This document shows positions 12,341-24,162 of a stretch of 64,000 nt of DNA, piece by piece. This stretch comes from Beroe forskalii (Eukaryota; Ctenophora; Nuda; Beroida; Beroidae): contig WFMF01000011.1 in NCBI GenBank assembly GCA_011033025.1, forward strand, positions 744,001-808,000. The letters are read 5' to 3'. How positions within the stretch are numbered: the stretch's first letter is position 1; each line of letters begins with the position of its first letter. The notes under the pieces are model-generated. The model saw only the letters and a list, made by a program, of their open reading frames with translations, made no database searches and had not been told where the DNA came from. The translations under genes and the position numbers were made by a program.

Positions 12341-14186
12341 TGTGCATTCCATTACACCGAACGCTGTTTTTTTCTGAAATTGCGATCTCGCTAGCTCCAC
12401 ATTTGTGTTTATATATTTTGATACAAGTAATCCTTTCTGCATTTCTTTCGGGATCGGGGCTGGTTATCTCTTTTGCTCTTCTGAGTATCGTGGCTGACTT
12501 TATTAAGTACTCAATTTAGCGAATTTCATGGGGAGAATCTGGTCGATACCAATATAAGTAATTTTCCTAGATCAATCCAAACATGCATAGATAGCTTTGA
12601 AAAATTCAACAAAAAATGCATGCTCTCTATATCGTATATATACAATATACATTATACCTACTACTTTAAGATAATAAGATCATAGCTGCCAACTAAGGAA
12701 GGGGTATTTTAGAACGTGTGCTGTAAAAATTGAAAATATTAGTATTATTATTATTAATTATTATTATTTAATTATCATTACTATCTTAAATTAGTGCGGC
12801 TTTAGTCCATTATAATGTCTATTGCATTTATTAATGACATAATCGCACTAACCGATCGCCACATTCAAAGCTTGCTTCTGTAGTTCTGTGTTTCAAATAT
12901 TCTAATATTTTACAAGATGTACTATCACTTTCATTACTTGGCTTATACAGTTTTAAATTACTTTTTGACTTATCATTGCTTGAACATCACTATGATCTCA
13001 CCATAGGTAATATGACACATATAATGGCCTAAATCATGAGATGAGACTGGCATTTGGGCATGAATGGGGTTTCGTGGTTATTTCATTGTCATAAAATCCT
13101 TGATCTGACAACCGCTTCGATATTTTTCCCATGGGCTGGTTAAAATGGTCCAAAAATGGTTTGATTTTTGTCCATAAAAAACGCCAATCATAAAGGCTGA
13201 CAAAATAAGGGCCAATACTCCAATTACCAATAAGTTAGCATTCTAATTTCTTCCCCTATGGTGTCATAGCTTTCAAGGGCAAATTGATTTATTATATTCT
13301 TTTACTATCAACATTTTGCCAGGAAGAGTTGATGAGTAGTTACTCGTTATGAATTGAAACGATCACCCATATCTTCTCGTCGTTGGAACTTAGAGAACCA
13401 CAGACAATGAAATGGTTAGTTCTTACTTGATACCATGGTACTGGGTTATAAAGTTGCAACTGCTACATAGAGTTTCGAACATGATTTTTAAAGACGTGCG
13501 CTGTGTACGGCAACTAAAAAACTAGAGTTATCTTAACTAGAGTTATCTTATACCTATCTTATCATTTGTCTAGAAATAAGAGTATGGTAACAGGAAATGA
13601 TAAGATTTTGCGTTATCCTGGAGGAAATTTTGGCCAATTGCACGAAATGGCGATTTTTTGACTTAAGTAAATATAGAATAACTAGCAGGCCCGTTGGGCC
13701 TGCAAATTCACAGCTCACTCGGCGCTGCTACGCAGCACCTCGTTCGCAAATTTCAACCCCCACAATTCAAATCAACTAAATACTTTTTACCGCATCAAAA
13801 ATTCCAATCACATCAAAAGTTATGAAGCTTCGAAATCAAAACAGCATTTGACAGAAATGAACGCGCGCGCTATCCATCTGCACGTGCACTTTCCCCATTG
13901 CGCGTGCGTTGCCATGGGGCGTGACGTAAAAAAAACACAATCTGCGACTTTATAAGTAAGATGAAACTAATCAACACTCTGAACATAGACTTTCATTTTT
14001 CCAAACTAAAATATTTTAGGTTATTTAAAGGAATTGATCGAAGCGTTTGATGAATTTGAGCGGACTGTTTGGAGGACCATGACTGACAAATCGGCGTCCA
14101 ACACGCACTAAGGTAAATGTTTTTTCTTTGCAATTGCCATGTTTAGTTTATTGATACGAGCCTCCGTCAGATGTTAGATATTCTAT
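12341..14186. other. Spacer with a short dispersed repeat, no gene recognised
   Basis: This is mostly AT-rich unique DNA. At 13683-13830 a segment beginning AGCAGGCCCGTTGGG and containing GCTGCTACGCAGCACCTC, then TACTTTTTACC and CGCATCAAAAA, resembles a segment at 52593-52770. It is therefore a dispersed repeat. A possible exon-like segment at 13994-14111 is listed separately. Confidence 0.5.
13994..14111 (+). other. Exon-like segment bounded by splice-site motifs (tentative)
   Basis: An acceptor-like tract ends ATATTTTAG just before about 14019 and a donor-like GGTAAATG follows at about 14110. Between them one frame is open for about 29 codons to TAA, with a charged, helix-like composition (KELIEAFDEFERTVWRTMTD). 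I do not recognise it. It could be the last coding exon of an unseen host gene or a chance open frame. Confidence 0.25.
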
Positions 14187-14567
14187 ATAGACTATATATG
14201 TTAGCATATTTCGTATTGGACTAGAACTGTCTCACTCAGGACCCAGCTTCACCCGACTGTTCTTCTCGCCAGTACCTCGCAGCTACCTTCTGTACTGCTT
14301 CACCCGACGTTCCTGTCAGTACCTCACAGCAACCTCTGTACTGCTTCACCCGACACTGCTCCGTCAGTACCTCACTGGTGTATCGTAGTCCTTAGGTACG
14401 CATGTTGTCACACGGCTGTCAAACTTTCTTCATGGAAATATGGATTTTGCTAAAGGAAGGGTTAGGTTAATGAATACAGCTTATAATACTAGAATATATC
14501 AAACACTTATCAAGTATCAACTTGATATATCTTCAAAATATACGAAATATGCTAACAATATAGACTG
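14187..14567. mobile_element. Small inverted-repeat element, about 380 bp
   Basis: TATGTTAGCATATTTCGTA at about 14197-14215 is matched by TACGAAATATGCTAACA at about 14541-14557 in inverted orientation. The similarity continues outward into ACTATA / TATAGAC. This is consistent with a MITE. The interior holds a separate tandem repeat. Target duplications were not resolved because the flanks are TA-rich. Confidence 0.6.
14232..14388 (+). repeat. About 50-bp tandem repeat, three units
   Basis: GCTTCACCCGAC followed by a variable stretch, then CAGTACCTC and CTCTGTACT, occurs three times at about 50-bp spacing. It lies inside the 14187-14567 inverted-repeat element. Confidence 0.8.
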
Positions 14568-14867
14568 ATAGAAATAGCCGTTTTTCGCCCAGTGGAATTT
14601 TTTTGAAAATTGGCTGGGAATCTGTAAATTAGAGTAAAAAGTGGCTTTTTCAGCTTAGGGTAAAAACCGGCTGGTTTTGGCATGTTTTCACTCATATAGT
14701 CATATGACCTACATTTTAGAAAATAGGCTCAATTGCTAGCTGGAGAAACAACAGAAACGTGCAACAGTGTTTTTCATTGAATATGGTAATGATTTTAAGA
14801 TGTTTGTGATGGCCATTTAGATAGTTTTCATCAAAAAATTCTGACCAAATTCAAACGCAAGGAAATA

Positions 14868-14955
14868 TCGCGGCTGGTTTGGGAATGCGGTGGCTGGTTT
14901 GGGAATGCGGCACGGCTGGTTTGGGAATGTGATGGCTGGTTTGGGAATGCGGTGG
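14868..14955 (+). repeat. About 21-bp tandem repeat (GGCTGGTTTGGGAATG), four units
   Basis: GGCTGGTTTGGGAATG is repeated four times with short variable spacers. It is related to isolated GGCTGG-containing sequence about 200 bp upstream. Confidence 0.85.
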
Positions 14956-15184
14956 GAATCCAGCGTCTGGATGGGGATTGGAGACCGGGAGGCGGGAAAG
15001 GTCAATTATGGTATTGAAATCTAAGAATTTCATGATTTTGAGTTCATCATTAATGAAACGTATCAAGAAAAGCTTATTTCGTTCGAATTTAAGCTTTTTT
15101 CAACTTCTTATTTGGAAATTTGAATGGGAATGTAATTCCCATATTCCCCATGTTGTGCCACTGGGGTTTTTCGGTCGGAAAATT

Positions 15185-15420
15185 CGATTTTTTCTCAAAA
15201 TGGTACTACTGTAGTTGTGGATTTTCGGCATTTTTCTGGAATGGTACCATTTTTTGTTGACGATTTTCGACCCTTTTCTGAAATGGTACCTACCATTTTT
15301 ATGACGATTTCGACCATATTTGTTGATGAGTTGATGATTTCCGACTCTTTTCTAAAATGGTACCATTTTAGATGTGGATTTTTGGCCCTATTTTGAAATG
15401 GTACCCAGTATCTTAAAATT
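15185..15420 (+). repeat. Degenerate about 65-bp repeats centred on AAATGGTACCATTTT
   Basis: Four or five degenerate units contain GATTTTCGAC followed by TTTTCTGAAATGGTACC. Each carries the palindrome AATGGTACCATT or a near form. A further similar motif lies at 9944 and 12320, in the terminal repeats of the foldback element. Confidence 0.65.
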
Positions 15421-15526
15421 TAAGCCCCCAAAAACCCCAAAGTGGATATAAAAATCCAAATTGGGGTTTAATTTTTCGGGGTTTAGGGGGTTTATTCGAG
15501 GTTGCCCCCCCCCCGCCCCAATTTAA

Positions 15527-15592
15527 TTCGCCACGCTGCGCTTGGCGACTTGCAAAAGTCTCTTTCTGGTCGCGTGGTTATATAGTCTATCA
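15527..15592 (-). repeat. Partial copy of the ACTATATAACCACGCG repeat
   Basis: GGTCGCGTGGTTATATAGT and the adjoining GACTTGCAAAAGTCTCTTTC are the complement of the left part of the element at 16428-16597. It looks like a solitary or truncated relative of that MITE. Otherwise 15593-16060 shows no feature except a run of C at about 15935-15952. Confidence 0.65.
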
Positions 15593-16061
15593 CTCAAATT
15601 CGATCGCAATACTGCAATAGCTCATTATAAAACCTGTGCCAAACTGTGTGCAGACTTTCGTGGCATTTAATATACAAGAATTCAATTCCGCTCCCATCAC
15701 TCGATATCTAAGACAATGTTTATTACAGTATCAAGTCATATTATATATATAAACATAAGTCATAATATAAAAATGACCATTGTGATTATTTTATGGCAAA
15801 AATCAAGTATGTGCCACCTTCCTGAGCCAAGATAAATTTTGTAGACTTTTGTGCATTTTTACCAATGCAAATGGGAATCTTATTAAATGGATCAAAATAA
15901 GTAATAGTACCGTATGTACAAAAATTACGTTGCCCCCCCCCCCCCCCCCCCCAGCTACTACAACAGTATAACTGTAGCTATACTTCGCTTATGTGTGGAC
16001 TGTAAATTAAATAAAATTAGAATTGTTTAAAAAATTGTTTTACAAAATTCCTTCTTTTTAG

Positions 16062-16206
16062 GAGGTTGAAGTAGTCGAGCGGAGAGGAGTCCAGCACGCT
16101 TTCCAAGGTGAACTGCGGATCATGCCGGTTTTGACGAAACTTTGCGGCTGTGTTTCTGCCGTATCCCTGGATCAGGATACAACCGCTGACTGAAGATCCA
16201 CAAAAG
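16062..16206 (+). other. Exon-like segment bounded by splice-site motifs (tentative)
   Basis: TTCTTTTTAG precedes and GTAAGTC follows a GC-richer 145-bp block that stands out from AT-rich DNA. One frame from the acceptor is open for 43 codons to TGA. No domain is recognised. With 13994-14111 and a weaker candidate starting at 22961 after TTCTTTGCAG, it could belong to one spliced host transcript, possibly non-coding. This is weak evidence. Confidence 0.3.
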
Positions 16207-16427
16207 TAAGTCTGAAACTAATTTCATCCGAAAATTTCTATCAAGAAAGGTAAGTAAGTTATTGAACTGCAGATTTATGTTTGTAAATACTTAAATAATT
16301 GTTATCATGACCATTTATTTTCCCAGCATACTTTCTTCTGAGAGTGCATTAAATTATCCATAATTTCAACAATATCTTTATGATTAGATATATTATTTTC
16401 ATTTCTGTAGTGTACATGACTATATAA

Positions 16428-16597
16428 CCACGCGACTAGAGAGAGACTTTTGCAATTCGCCACGCGCAGCGTGGTGAATTACAATTAGGCGCGAACGCAG
16501 TGAGTGTCTAATTGCACATATAGTACGAACGCCAGTGAGTGCTATATGTGAAGATCAAACGTCTCTCTCTCTTGGCGCGTGGTTATATAGTATATAC
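16428..16597. mobile_element. About 170-bp MITE with ACTATATAACCACGCG ends
   Basis: The left end reads ACTATATAACCACGCGACTA followed by GAGAGAGAC. The right end is the near-complement (GTCTCTCTCTCTTGGCGCG then TGGTTATATAGT). The interior has two similar segments (GCGAACGCAGTGAGTGTC and ACGAACGCCAGTGAGTGC). No coding capacity. Target duplication not resolved because the flanks are TA-rich. Confidence 0.65.
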
Positions 16598-17743
16598 ACG
16601 GCCGATTTGAAGTAAGCATAAATTGAACAGATTTAGCACCCTGAACAGCACACCTTATGAATTATTTATGTTAGTTTTCACATTTGTGCATTGACTTAAT
16701 TAAGTATTTTGAAGCTTTTTTGAAAAAGCAGCAATCAACAAAGATCCATCAAAACGTTCATTTCCATGAACTAATTCTGCAAAACCAATGTACAGACAAA
16801 TCGAAAAGATACAATTAGTATTACAATCACGGAGGGAATATTCAACACACTAATACACAGTACACACACACTTTCTCACATTCTCAAGAATCCACTCACA
16901 TTTGAATGATCATTGTACGAGTACAACATAATTGGTAATGTATGAATCAGCAGCAACTGACCAATGCATCGAAATGTGAACACTGAACGACCGACCAAAC
17001 ATAGTGTACAACTAAAGAGGTACCGCTCATGGTGCACATCGCTATATGGAATTGCAATTGTACAGCAGCCACATTCCATTCTATGCCTTTGTTACGAGCC
17101 GACATCACGTGACATACTTGTCTAGCATATAACGGTTTGCAAATGTACACAGTAATTACAATGTGTTGATTGGAATTTGGCGTTCGTTACTCTGCATATG
17201 TACCTTTGCTTAATACGGTAAATGGGTCAGGTAAAACAGGGTAAATAAACTGGGTAAATAGAGTTAGACAGAGTAAATAGACAGTAAATAGACAGGGTAA
17301 CTAAGTATTAAGTAGGGTAAATAAACAGTGTAACATTCGGTATAATTCAGCGTGTCAGAATCCGAATATAATAAACCTAGAGATGGACTTTCGAAATCTA
17401 CTGATGGACTTTTGAAATCTACTGATGGAGTTTTCAGAGAGAGACTTTCGCGAGTGTTTTTATAACCGTTTATAACTCCATCTCTGGTTTCGTAACTCCA
17501 TCAGTGATGGTTATACGTATGGAGCACGCGCGAAAACAACACGGCCGTGTATATAAGACCCCAACAAGTCGGTACGTATCGCGATAATTTTTCCTAACTA
17601 GTCGGTACCTACCGCGGTACGTACCGCCTCTGCGCGCGAATTTCTTGAAAAAGATTGGAACAAACAAATTGGTCTATGCGATCAACCCAATTGAAAGCAC
17701 ATTTGATTATTAAGTTCATCTGGAATTAAGGCGACTAGAATAA
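16598..17743. other. Spacer with short local repeats
   Basis: 17218-17335 holds degenerate (CAG)GGTAAATA-type repeats. 17385-17520 holds repeated and inverted CTGATGGA(G/C)TTT / AACTCCATC motifs that could form a small hairpin. Otherwise no gene or element is recognised; short minus-strand frames near 16876-17150 lack any domain. Confidence 0.5.
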
Positions 17744-17920
17744 TGGCATAGATCCGCCAACAATTTAAAATATATTTCAACTTGATTTCGAATTAATGTT
17801 GGAGTGAAATCAATTTCAATTCGAAAAATTTTTCGAGTTGTGTTAAGATCAATATTGAAATCAAAATTGATTCGAAATCAATATCAATCGAAATTTCAAA
17901 TTGTTGGCGGATCTATGCCA
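17744..17920. mobile_element. 177-bp MITE with 23-bp perfect terminal inverted repeats
   Basis: TGGCATAGATCCGCCAACAA plus TTT at 17744-17766 is perfectly complementary to 17898-17920. The interior is AT-rich with repeated TCGAAATCAAT / ATTGAAATC motifs. No open frame. An obvious target duplication is not visible in the immediate flanks. Confidence 0.8.
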
Positions 17921-18202
17921 CCATAGACTATGGTCAAGGCAACCAGAGTCAAGACAACCTGGCCATCAGAGAAAGCATGAGAGTCGAGGTAGGACAAGTA
18001 TAGGCGGGGCAAACATCGAGAAAGAGCAAAGAACGGATCGCATGATAGCAGCATCATGGAAATAGTGTGTTAAGATATGGTGGGTGTTGACCGCAGTTGG
18101 GTTCTGATCAAGTGGCCTATAGGCTTAGCAATAACATGCATAAAGCGAACCAGACAACCAATCAGCCCTACCAGACAGTCTCAATGTGTCCAACCTTGCA
18201 TC
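17921..18202. other. Spacer, nothing recognised
   Basis: Unique sequence between two inverted-repeat elements, with no motif that I recognise. Confidence 0.5.
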
Positions 18203-18699
18203 CAAGGATCGACCGAGGGGCAGATTTCTGACCGAGGCCGAGGCCGAGGAAAATGAAAATCTGAAATTTCAACCGAGGCCGAGGCCGAGGAAAACCACGA
18301 TCTAAAATTTTGGCCGAGGCCGAGTCCTCGGTGCCCTAATTTGCACCGAGGCCGAGGCCGAGGCCGAGGATTTCAGTGGATATTTTCAATAATTTGACCG
18401 GATCACCACATCTGCACCGTTTTGTTGGAAAAGTTCAAAACTAATTGATATTGTTCAGTGGACCGTAATACTAGATCTTAACTGCATTATTTGCACTTAT
18501 TATTCATCTTATCTGGACAAATGAAAGCACAGTTCCCTGCAAGGGACCTGTATGAGACCTCAACGAGCATAATATAGCATAGTGTACTATTTTTTAATTT
18601 TGAAGTTTTTACTTTAATTCAAACAGCCGTACGGCCAATGACAGGAATCGAGGGATTCAAGTATAATCAAGCCAGTGACGGTTAAGGAAGTGTAATCCA

Positions 18700-18910
18700 T
18701 ACTTTATTCGCCCGAGACTTCGCTGCAATGGGCTTCTCCTCATTTAACCCTCCCGCACAATTTCCTGTACGCTCGGCTGAGTGAACCGTCGGGCTGCATA
18801 GGCCCAAGATGAATCTCTCACCCTTAGCTCAGTGGCGCTTACCTACCGGGATTCGAACTCAGGATCTTTGGATCCTGTGCTCAATACACCACTGACCCTT
18901 TATAGTAGAT
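18700..18910 (-). repeat. tRNA-derived SINE candidate
   Basis: On the minus strand a B-box-like GAGTTCGAATCCCGG lies at about 18856-18870. An A-box/D-arm-like GGTCAGTGGTGTATTGAGC lies upstream, and between them CAGGATC-CAAA-GATCCTG forms a stem. This order and spacing resemble a tRNA. The downstream sequence to about 18700 would be the SINE body. There is no intact tRNA acceptor stem that I can confirm, so a functional tRNA is unlikely. Confidence 0.5.
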
Positions 18911-19029
18911 AATAGGTATTGTTTTGTATGTTAATAGAGAGATGGAATACCTAAAATACAAAGCAAAGGTTTATAAAATTTGGTCTTGCGGGCATATGTC
19001 AATTTCGACTTCTTTCACTTCTGTAGCCT

Positions 19030-20500
19030 AACAGTGCTTTAGGTTTGACGTTGCTTCCTATCTGACAATGTTTAGCAAGGCTCTGGGGGCGGTAGCCCCC
19101 AGAAGACAGACGTTCAGATAAGATTGAAACTTGGTGGCTGGTGCCTCAAAAGGATTTCACTTCAATTCTTGCCTATTTTCAACAAGACTCTTCAAAGCAA
19201 AATCATGGCAGCAACGTGAGTACAATGCTGGGCAGGGGTCTAGGGGCGGCACCCCCAGAAGCCAGACGTTCAAATTAGATTAAATTGGTACATCAGTATG
19301 ATTTCACATCAATTCTTGCCTAATTTCTACAAGACTCTTCAAGGACAAAATCATGGCAGCAACGTAAGTACCACAGTCCCTACAGTGCTAGGCAGGGGTC
19401 TGGGGGCAGCAGCCCCCAGATGCCATGCGTTTAGATTAGATTAAATTGGTTCCTCAATTATTGAGGCTCAATATAATTTCACTTCAATTACCGTCAATTT
19501 TCGACGAGACTGGTCGAGGAAAATTCACGGAAGCAACTTAAGTACGGTGCTAGGGACTAGGGAGAGGTCGGGGGCGGCAGCCCCCAGATGCCAGACGTTA
19601 AGATTTGAAATTGATTTAATTTGTGCCTCACTTCAATTCTTGCCTATTTTTGACGAGACTGATCGGAGAAAAATCACCGCAGCGACTTACTGACTTAAGT
19701 ACGGTGCTATGCAGGGGTCTGGAGGCGGCAGCCCCCAGAAGCCAGACGTTCGGATGAGATTAAAAATTGGTGCTTCAATAGGATCTCACTTTGAATCTTG
19801 CCCATTTTCGACAAATTTACGGATCGGGACGTTGAATAAGAGTCCCATAATTGTAATTAATGAGTACTTTATTTATTCTCTGATTCAGTGGTACACTTAC
19901 AAATGGAAACGATGTGGTTCTTTACAATAAATTTCGTCGTTCTACGACATCTTCAGGTCTCAATTTTGATTGTATAAAGTAGTTTTGTAAAGTTTAAAAC
20001 AGTCTGGTCGAGAAAAATCCATGGCAGCAACTTAAGTACAGTGCTAGGCTGCCAAAGGCCAGCTGCCAGAAGTTTAGATTAGATCAAATTGGTTCCTCAA
20101 TAGGATTTCACTTCAATTCTTGCCTATTTTCGACGAGACTGGTCGGAGAAAAATCACGGCAGCAACTTAATACAGTGCTAGGCAGGGGTCTGGGGGCGGC
20201 AGCCCCCAGAAGCCAGACGTTTAGATCAGAATATAAAATTGGCGCCTCAATAGGATTTCACTTCAATTCTTGCCTATTTTCGACGAGACTGATCGAGGAA
20301 AATTCACAGCAGCAACTTAATACAGTGCTAGGCAGGGGTCTGGGGCGGCAGGCGGCAGCCCCCAGAAGCCAGACGTTTAGATCAGATTAAATTGGTGCCT
20401 CAATAGGGTTTCACTTCAATTCTTGCTTATTATCGACGAGACTGGTCGAAAAAAATTACGGCAGCAACTTGAGACGTGCAGTGCTAGTGAATTAAATTGA
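19030..20500 (+). repeat. About 150-bp tandem units with a GC-rich palindromic core, about eight copies
   Basis: Each unit contains GCAGGGGTCTGGGGGC-GGCA-GCCCCCAGA-AGCCAGACG, then a TAGATTAAATTGGTGCCTCA segment and TTCTTGCCTATTTTCGACGA. Cores lie near 19083, 19228, 19387, 19567, 19714, 20186 and 20336, with a degenerate one near 20045. The core can fold into a strong GC hairpin. Unit boundaries are approximate. Confidence 0.88.
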
Positions 20501-20872
20501 AGCTCCTATATTTCTACCTACCCATTTTTTCCTATTTTTGACGAGACAAGTCAAGTAAATATGATGGCCACAAATCATCAAATGTTTCAAGATCTTTCAA
20601 ATAAATCATACAAGTTATTTTTGGGCCTTTTTCAAATAAAATTCAGGTTTTTCCAGTTATCAAATATGGATATTTTCCTTTAAAATCCTCGGTAAAATCC
20701 TCGGCAAATTTATCAAAACTCGGCCGAGGCCGAGGAGAATTGGGTTTTAAAATGACCGAGGCCGAGGCATTCCGAGGATTGGCAATTCTGACCGAGGCCG
20801 AGGCCGAGGCCTCGGTAAAACCCCAATCCTCGGTGAAAACCGAGGCCGAGCCGAGGCCTCGGTCGATCCTTG

Positions 20873-22229
20873 ACCTCATCATTTGGGAAAGATACATACA
20901 TACCCGAACCTCATCTCATCATTTCAAGAGTGTTACGTCACTCATTCTATATGAAATTGAAAGGCTGAAGTGACGTCACTACTGCAATTTAAATTAGATC
21001 ATCTAACTTAGATGTTGTTAATTTTGATTTGAAGTCCAATTTTAAAACGAGTGGTTGATGTCACTATTTCGCCTTAAAACAATGAGCTCATCATTTTGCA
21101 AACCTACATACATACTAATCCTCATCATTTCCAAAACATACATAGTCTATATTGAGTCTATCAATGATAGACTCAGAGCATAAATCAGTATAGAATCACC
21201 TCAGATTCCTACCTCAGATTAAGCAGCCATGGTGTAATAAGTTGATCTGCTGCAATTAAGCACTTCTTGAATTGATGCGAACATATCTATATTAATAATT
21301 TCAGAGTGTTCGTGCATCTGTCTGTCTGTCTGTGTAAAATGACTATTTAAGAAGTGTATTTGATATTTTTGATCGTTTTTTTCGGGAAAATCTTCTCCCA
21401 ATTAAGGGGCTTATTACTATTTGAGGAAAATTTGAATTGGACCATCCGTTGATTAGTTATTTGCATAATAAATATCATGCGTTTACTAATGCTAATATAT
21501 GCTATGGAAAGGCAATACTATATAGGTGATCTCTAATTACAAAGTATGTTGTGCGGTGCATTTCCGCGAATATCTGTAATCCTCGGTAAGCGGTAATGGT
21601 GATTCAATTACTTAACAAATTCCAAGATGAGGTCATGAAGCAAGTAGCTGTTGGCTGCTGGATACAAGATGAACCAAAGGTATCAGGTTGATTGTTTCCG
21701 CGAATCTTCGCGGGCAAACGCTAGTTTTACTATGATAATGAAACCGGACTTGTTAATATTTAGACGTTATAAGGCCAATTTCGCCGAAGCATGTTTGTGG
21801 GTACTGGATAGCCAAGATATTAATTCATTCTGATGAATTCAAGCCCAAAATAAATTGATTAATATGATAATGAACTACTCTCATTGGAATATCAACTCAT
21901 TGATTCCAAAACATTATTGACAAAATTCTTTCAGATCAGGTGCTGCTGAATTATTTCGATGTCCAAGATAAGAACTGCAGATAAGGGATTTGAATACGAG
22001 TTTTGACTGTGTTTCTACCATGCTTTCGCGTGGTGATAAAACGCCGACTTTATAACTACAAACGGTAGGTCGCAAATCATGAGCGCTTTTTTAGTGTTCA
22101 CAGTCACTGTAATTACCATAATTTATACGATCTTATTCTTATAACTTTATATACATGTGTGCTCATATGTGGAAAGAAATAGGTCGAAAGAGCCTATATT
22201 AGTATATTAGCATATTCGTCCCCAGCTAT
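20873..22229. other. Spacer, no gene recognised
   Basis: This is AT-rich unique DNA. A perfect short palindrome (TGAGTCTATCA-A-TGATAGACTCA) lies at about 21154-21176. Short frames of 60 codons show no domain. Confidence 0.5.
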
Positions 22230-22760
22230 GGGATCGTTCACATATTAAGTTATCAATTTTGGCCATTTTCAACCCCCCTCCCTCCCCCTCGTAATCAAAC
22301 GTAATCAAAGCCCAACCCCTCCTCTTGAGGAGAATATTACGTAATCATGGCTTACCCCCCCCCACCTAGTTGAGTACACAATGAGGAAAATTAGAGGATT
22401 TACTCGAGTAAATACTTTAATATTGATTCTTTCTATGTTCACTGGTCTTCACTCTTCAATCGCGTGTTGGCTTCTATCCAAAGATTGGAGTGATAAGGTT
22501 TCCATTTTTGAAAATTTTGATGAAAATATCGAGGAAAGTTTTGAAAAATTTTAACTGAAAATGTTATTTTTGGGTCGATTTTCTGAAGATTTTGCCAAAA
22601 AATACGAAGAATTTTTGGCAAAACTTTCAAAAATTGTGTCGAAATTTGGTTGATTACGTAATCAACCACAAAACTCTCTCCCCGTATATCAAACGTAATC
22701 ATTTGAAAACACCCCCTCCCCCTAGATGATTACGTAATATGTAGATATGTGAACGATCCC
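22230..22760. mobile_element. 531-bp MITE with GGGATCGTTCACATAT ends
   Basis: GGGATCGTTCACATAT at 22230-22245 is perfectly complementary to 22745-22760. Subterminal CCCCCTCCC tracts and ATTACGTAATC palindromes occur near both ends, giving further inverted symmetry. The interior has no convincing gene. A target duplication could not be defined. Confidence 0.75.
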
Positions 22761-24162
22761 GGTATTTGTTTTGGACAGTTTTTCAACAGGAACAATCTTT
22801 TCGCCTCTCTCTTGCGGCTATAAACTCTATTTTAATGAAGTGGAGAATGTAAATTTTTGAAGTGCTTCAATTTATTGAATGTCTTCAAACATCATTCAAT
22901 CGATGTAAATTAAAGGCTCAGATGCTTAGACTCTTACTCTTAGAATTGTTTCTTTGCAGATGATTGATGACGTGAGAAGACTGATAGTGATAGACGGGCT
23001 GGAAGGAGTGTAAGCAGGTCAAGAGCAGAGATACAACAGAGTCATCGTACTTACCTACTCATGGTTTTACACAAACTACAGTGCCTGAAGCTTATATACA
23101 GTTACAAATCAATGAACTTTTCATCCATCATCAGCTGGGATATGTGAAAATCCTGCCACGGAACACTGGTTTTAATGCTTCAATGCTCCACACCGGCTTC
23201 CTGGGACTGCCAATATCGCATGATTATAGGCTTATAGGATTATAGCCAGTAGAGACGATCCCTCACTGCAGAGCTGCAGTATTGAAATTTTGAAGTTCCC
23301 CCTGCTCGGATACGTAGGTGAGAGAATCCTGCATTATCGTTATCAAACCGGTCAGCTCTTTCACTTATCTATGTGAAAAGTGAGGCAGTGAATGGACATA
23401 GTTAGTTCCTAGTACTACTCCTGGGACAATCATATACCTTAAATATGCCCCTGCATTAAGGGTAAAAAGTGTGTTCGTACTATATTGAGAAAGAATGAAA
23501 AGGAAAGGATCTCAAGTCACCAACCACCCAAGTGAAGACTGCTGACTGGAATTTGGAGCCGTGTGGCATCTAATTCTGAAGACTCACTTGCCGTTCTGTG
23601 AAATTGTGAATTGCTTCGTGCACTGAGTGCAGTGAGTGGGCAGTTAATGCTTGATGAGACTTAAAGAGAGTTTTGGCGAATGACGATGTAATCATTGAAC
23701 ATAACCCCACTATTCCATAAATTGTTTCATGTTTGAATTTCTGTTGATAGGAGATAAAACTTTTCGAGATTTCGACTCTACTTACAAATACCAGTGCATG
23801 ATTTATTATGGGTTCTGGTTCAATTCAAGTTAATGTGTAATTGTATTAATTGCTTCAGTATTATCTTTCTCGAATCATGTGATTTTATAGCGTGTTAAAC
23901 ACCAAATTCAGCAACCATTCTGCTAACAATGATGTCGTATGCATTTTTTGGGTAAAAGGGATGAAAAGTACTCAACCGTTAAGCATTTCGCTTGCGCGCC
24001 GTGCGCGCAATTTGCCGCGCGCAGCTACCCGGCATGAGAAAGAGATGGTTATTTAGCCGTACGGCCGTGCGAAGCACGTAACCATCTGGTGAGATGAAGC
24101 CAGCGCGCTTCTGAGGAAGCGCGCCGCGCAACACAGACAGGGATATACGTGTTTAGCAACCC
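22761..24162. other. Spacer, no gene recognised
   Basis: This is mostly unique DNA. At 22961 a short frame of 17 codons follows a TTCTTTGCAG acceptor-like tract. 23990-24130 is unusually GC-rich with CGCGCG-type motifs and leads into the palindromic minisatellite. Confidence 0.45.

Larger units (their letters stand above)
18203..20872. mobile_element. Non-autonomous element with CCGAGG arrays at both ends, 2.67 kb (hAT-like)
   Basis: The ends are 16-bp perfect inverted repeats, CAAGGATCGACCGAGG at 18203 and its complement ending at 20872. Immediately inside each end lie arrays of the hexamer GGCCGA/CCGAGG (18221-18382 and 20720-20865). The interior holds a tRNA-like sequence at 18700-18910 and eight tandem units of about 150 bp at 19030-20500. 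No transposase is encoded. The layout closely parallels the element at 42013-43654, whose ends share the CGACCG core and which has a clean 8-bp target duplication. I infer the same hAT-like group. The 8-bp flanks here (CTTGCATC / ACCTCATC) match at only the last four positions, so the duplication is eroded or absent. Confidence 0.75.

Noticed and set aside
9090..12695. hAT ends (GGCAGCTAT at about 9093 and CATAGCTGCC at about 12683)
   Set aside because: The motifs face outward rather than enclosing an element, and no 8-bp duplication was found.
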